Positions 5,667-8,247 of a DNA stretch of 8,247 bases are shown piece after piece. The stretch covers positions 1 to 8,247 of the forward strand of contig NZ_CALHHT010000396.1 of NCBI RefSeq assembly GCF_938031315.1, written 5' to 3'. Numbering within the stretch: the stretch's first letter is position 1; each line of letters begins with the position of its first letter. This stretch comes from an uncultured Campylobacter sp. GTDB taxonomy: Bacteria; Campylobacterota; Campylobacteria; Campylobacterales; Campylobacteraceae. Both the position numbers and the translations under genes were made by a program. The notes beneath the pieces were generated by a model, which saw nothing but the letters and a program-made list of their open reading frames with translations, was not told the DNA's origin and made no database searches.

Positions 5667-6885
5667 AGATTTCTAGCGCCTCTTTTCGCACCCGCTCGAT
5701 CGTCGTGCCGTGCGCGAGCGCCGCGGCCTTGCAGTCCTCAAATTCGGGCTTTGCTTTTTGCGTTTGGCAGGTGCCTGAAATTTTAAGCCCTATCTCGCCG
5801 AATTTCGTCTGCACCCGCACAAACTCGCGCTTTAGCTCGGTTTTAACAACCTCTACCTCGCGAACGCCGATCGCCGTCGTGTGCGTAAATATAAGATCCT
5901 TTAAATTTTGCGCGTCCTGCTTGCGGCACAGCGCGTTTAGCTCAAAGCCCGCGCGCCCCTTTTTCATAAAAATAGAGCGACTAAAGACGTCTAGCGCGCC
6001 GTTCTCGCGCAAAATTTCGCAGGCAAGCGCAAAGCTCTCGGCATCCATATCGTCGATGTTCGTGGAGATTAAAATTTGCTTGCAAACCTCGCCGTAGCCT
6101 GAGCGCGCGGCTAAATTTCGCTCATCGCTTTCATCGTTCAAATTTTCATCCGCCTCGCAGATCATCGCGCGAAGCACGTTTGCAAAGCCCGCGGAGTCTT
6201 TGCCGCCAGCGCCATAGCCGATCTTTTTGATCCTAAAGCTCGCGCCGTCCGTAAACTCATCCGCGCTGGCCTTTAAAATCGCCGCACCCGTGGGCGTAGT
6301 CATCTCGAAATTTGCGCGCCCGAGGCTTACGGGCACGCCTTTTAAAATTTCGCAAACGGCGGGCGCAGGCACGCTAAGCGCGCCGTGATCGCAGATCGCT
6401 ACGCCGCCGCCAAGCTCGATTTTGGAGCTTACGATGCGCGAGACGCCGAGCTTTTCAAAAAGATACTCAAAGCAGATCGCCGCGCCCGCGACGTCCACGA
6501 TGCTATCTATCGCGCCGATCTCGTGGAAATGTACCCGCTCTACGTCCGTGCCGTGAACTTTAGCCTCGGCCTCGGCAACTGTGCGAAATATCGCGCCCGC
6601 TCTTTGTTTGCAACGCTCGCTCAAATTTGAACTCTCTAAAATTTGCACGATATCGGCGTAGCTTCTGGCGTGGGGCTGCGATTTTAGAGGCGCGACGTCG
6701 ATTTTGGTCGCGGCGATGCCGTTTTTTAGCACGCTTTTGCGCATGAGTTTAAATTCGCCGGCTAAATTTAACTTCTCTAGCTCGGCGCAAAGATAGCCAA
6801 AATCCACGCCGAGCCCCACCAGCGCGCCTAAGTTCATATCGCCGCTGATGCCTGCGCTCGCGTCGTAATATAAAATTTTAGCCAA
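5638..6885 (-). CDS. larC: Nickel-pincer cofactor cyclometallase LarC (unsplit form)
   Basis: LarC uses CTP to insert nickel into the sulfurated pyridinium mononucleotide, the last step of NPN synthesis. All 415 residues are in one frame, whereas L. plantarum makes LarC through a ribosomal frameshift between larC1 and larC2. Visible motifs are DASAGISGDMNLGAL (8-22), VHFHEIGAIDSIVD (118-131), GGGVAICDHGALSVPAPA (159-176), EMTTPTGAA (194-202), GYGAGGKD (223-230), TNIDDMDAE (275-283), MKKGRAG (307-313), HTTAIGVR (335-342) and KAKPEFEDC (377-385). The His-rich stretch many homologues carry after about residue 65 is reduced to a single His72. The start is TTG at 6883-6885, 2 bases after the larA stop, with AAGG (6893-6896) inside the last larA codons. 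Starting here gives the family N-terminus KILYYDASAGISGDM. Confidence 0.95.
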   Translation of the reverse strand: MAKILYYDASAGISGDMNLGALVGLGVDFGYLCAELEKLNLAGEFKLMRKSVLKNGIAATKIDVAPLKSQPHARSYADIVQILESSNLSERCKQRAGAIFRTVAEAEAKVHGTDVERVHFHEIGAIDSIVDVAGAAICFEYLFEKLGVSRIVSSKIELGGGVAICDHGALSVPAPAVCEILKGVPVSLGRANFEMTTPTGAAILKASADEFTDGASFRIKKIGYGAGGKDSAGFANVLRAMICEADENLNDESDERNLAARSGYGEVCKQILISTNIDDMDAESFALACEILRENGALDVFSRSIFMKKGRAGFELNALCRKQDAQNLKDLIFTHTTAIGVREVEVVKTELKREFVRVQTKFGEIGLKISGTCQTQKAKPEFEDCKAAALAHGTTIERVRKEALEIYDETRKTKG

Positions 6886-6887
6886 AC

Positions 6888-8138
6888 CTAGGCCTTAGGC
6901 ACCGTCATCGAGCCAAACGGCAGGATGATGATTTTAGCGTCCGCGCCCTTTTGCGCGAGCGCGTCGTCCACGGCCTTTTGGATGTCGTGGTATGGTTTTA
7001 GATGCACGGCGCGCATCTCATCGTCGCTTAGATCGCTCACTGCCCAGGTCTGCGCCCAGAGCGAGATTTCAGCCATTTTAGCGGCCTTGTGATAGCCGAG
7101 CTTAAAGCCAGCGCTGATCTTTTCGAGCACCTTTTTGGGCGTGTCGGCGGAGGCCATCAGGTCAAAAAACGGCTTTGGTCCGATGCCTGTGCGGCACTTT
7201 GCGACCATGATTAAAATTCCGTCCTGCGCGAGTGCTAGTTTGCCGTTATCTAGGGCTTTTTGCGCCTGATAGAGATCGACGTCCATCGGATAAGGCGCGA
7301 CCGAGATCACGATGTCGGCCTTGCGCGGGATATTTACGCAAAAGACCTCGTCGGCCTTTTTCACGCAGTCGTAAAAGCTGTCGTTCAAATCGCCCGCGCT
7401 TGCGTAATACACGCCGTGCTCGCTGTCAAGCACCGTCTGGATCGAAAAAACGTCGATGTGCGCTAGCACCTTCATCGCGTCGATCATATCCTCGTGCACG
7501 GGGTTGCCCTCTAGGCGCAGCGCCTGAGCGTCGGCGCTAAGGGCTAGTTTGTGGTTTTGCTCGATGGTTTCGTATTTGGCGACGCCGGGTAAAAACGCCT
7601 TTCGTCCGCCCGTATAGCCTGCAAAATAGTGCGGCTCGACCGAGCCTATGACGATCACTTTTTTTGCTTCTGCTACGATTTTGTTTAGATACATCTGCGT
7701 GCCGTTTTTGGACTCGCCTAAAAAGACCATTTCGTCGTGCTTGGAGTCGTGATCGTGAACTTCGTTTTTGGCGCTGATTTCCGCGTAAATTTCTTTGCCG
7801 AAGATCATCTCGTACTCATCAAGCGTACCCTCTCTGTGGCAGCCGGTGGCGATGATGAAAATTTTATTTTTCTCGCGGATTTTTGGGTAAATTTGCTTTA
7901 AAATTTTTGCCGTCGGCGTAGGTCTCGTGCCGTCGTTTACGATGATTACGATCTTTTCATCGCCTGCTATAAACTCGTCAAAGCTTTTTTGATTTATCGG
8001 ATTTGCCAGAGCCTTTGCGATGAGCGCCGTTTCGTCAAATTTAGCCACGGGGTTTGGATCGAAAACGCCGAGCAAATTTTTCTCGTTTATCTCTAAGCTT
8101 AGATGATCATCTTTGCCGTATGCGATAGGGATTTGCAT
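6888..8138 (-). CDS. larA: Nickel-pincer-dependent 2-hydroxyacid racemase, LarA family
   Basis: A cytoplasmic enzyme that interconverts the D and L forms of a 2-hydroxyacid by hydride transfer to the NPN cofactor; lactate is the classic substrate. The 416 residues contain every key position with the spacing of the L. plantarum enzyme: Arg72 in NDGTRPTPT, His101 in ATGCHREGT, His170 and Lys180 in EPHYFAGYTGGRKAFLPG, His196 in EQNHKL, and Gln291/Lys294 in LYQAQKALDNG. These correspond to Arg75, His108, His174, Lys184, His200, Gln295 and Lys298. Lys180 should hold the cofactor and His196 should ligate nickel. The ATG follows a perfect AGGAGG. It is first in the operon, directly upstream of its cofactor genes. 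LarA homologues are known that act on malate, 2-hydroxyglutarate, phenyllactate and aldonates, so lactate should not be assumed; the ttdAB neighbours point to a C4 hydroxyacid (inference). Confidence 0.94.
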   Translation of the reverse strand: MQIPIAYGKDDHLSLEINEKNLLGVFDPNPVAKFDETALIAKALANPINQKSFDEFIAGDEKIVIIVNDGTRPTPTAKILKQIYPKIREKNKIFIIATGCHREGTLDEYEMIFGKEIYAEISAKNEVHDHDSKHDEMVFLGESKNGTQMYLNKIVAEAKKVIVIGSVEPHYFAGYTGGRKAFLPGVAKYETIEQNHKLALSADAQALRLEGNPVHEDMIDAMKVLAHIDVFSIQTVLDSEHGVYYASAGDLNDSFYDCVKKADEVFCVNIPRKADIVISVAPYPMDVDLYQAQKALDNGKLALAQDGILIMVAKCRTGIGPKPFFDLMASADTPKKVLEKISAGFKLGYHKAAKMAEISLWAQTWAVSDLSDDEMRAVHLKPYHDIQKAVDDALAQKGADAKIIILPFGSMTVPKA

Positions 8139-8143
8139 ATCTG

Positions 8144-8149
8144 CCTCCT
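8144..8149 (-). promoter_or_regulatory. Consensus ribosome binding site of larA
   Basis: Minus strand AGGAGG, 5 bases before the larA ATG. It is the strongest Shine-Dalgarno in the operon; larC, larE and larB rely on weaker sites and overlaps, which fits a need for far more racemase than cofactor enzymes. Confidence 0.8.
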
Positions 8150-8166
8150 ATGTGGAATTTGGCGGG

Positions 8167-8172
8167 ATTATA
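8167..8172 (-). promoter_or_regulatory. Putative -10 box of the lar-ttd operon
   Basis: A perfect TATAAT on the minus strand, 28 bases before the larA ATG, within an abrupt return to A/T-rich DNA (8150-8247). There is no TG extension and no clear -35. The implied leader is about 20 bases, too short for a riboswitch. Nothing else in 8173-8247 could be identified: no operator palindrome and no gene start. Confidence 0.55.
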
Positions 8173-8247
8173 ACGTAAATTTTATTTAAAACGAATTAGC
8201 CTAGAGCGGGTTATGAACGGAATTTAGAAAGCTTTAGAATTTAAAAA

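Noticed and set aside
5705..6097. Plus-strand frame of 130 residues opposite larC
   Set aside because: It is an antisense shadow of conserved LarC codons, with no start signal or family resemblance.
6886..6900. Imperfect palindrome around AGGCCT at the larA-larC junction
   Set aside because: It is short, imperfect and mostly inside larA codons; more likely chance together with the larC ribosome site than an operator or terminator.
8139..8247. Possible nickel/cobalt riboswitch in the larA leader
   Set aside because: The leader from the putative promoter is only about 20 bases, and no conserved hairpin set is visible.
1..8247. CRISPR array, tRNA, rRNA, insertion sequence or prophage signal
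   Set aside because: No spaced direct repeats, cloverleaf or CCA-ended structures, transposase motifs or terminal inverted repeats were seen on either strand.

Overview
The window looks like a piece of an epsilonproteobacterial (Campylobacterota) chromosome, most likely a non-jejuni Campylobacter of the oral/anaerobic type (C. showae/rectus/gracilis-like). This is inferred from T-rich promoters with extended -10 boxes and little -35, very frequent AAATTT words inside otherwise GC-rich genes, and tight one-strand operon packing. The species cannot be fixed from the sequence alone.

Left part (1-2140, A+T-richer). A cytoplasmic L-asparaginase runs leftward off the window edge. It shares a 140-base divergent promoter region with a 424-residue ion-transporter-superfamily permease that runs rightward. 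A hairpin at 2040-2071 closes the permease gene and separates it from the convergent operon to its right.

Right part (2143-8138, clearly G+C-richer). Seven genes on the minus strand form one compact operon, read right to left: larA - larC - larE - larB - DUF2809 membrane protein - ttdA - ttdB. Neighbouring genes overlap or are separated by 2-49 bases. One promoter-like TATAAT and a perfect AGGAGG precede larA. LarB, LarE and LarC are the complete known pathway for the nickel-pincer nucleotide (NPN) cofactor, and LarA is the NPN-dependent alpha-hydroxyacid racemase. TtdA/TtdB resemble the two-subunit L(+)-tartrate dehydratase of E. coli over their whole length; the enzyme converts L-tartrate to oxaloacetate.

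Working model (inference): the operon links a nickel-dependent 2-hydroxyacid racemase/epimerase to an Fe-S hydro-lyase that is specific for one stereoisomer. The cell could then use a second stereoisomer of tartrate, malate or a related hydroxyacid as a source of oxaloacetate or fumarate for anaerobic respiration. The main points to test are the true LarA substrate, the three-cysteine (probably Fe-S, non-sacrificial) type of LarE, and the role of the DUF2809 protein.
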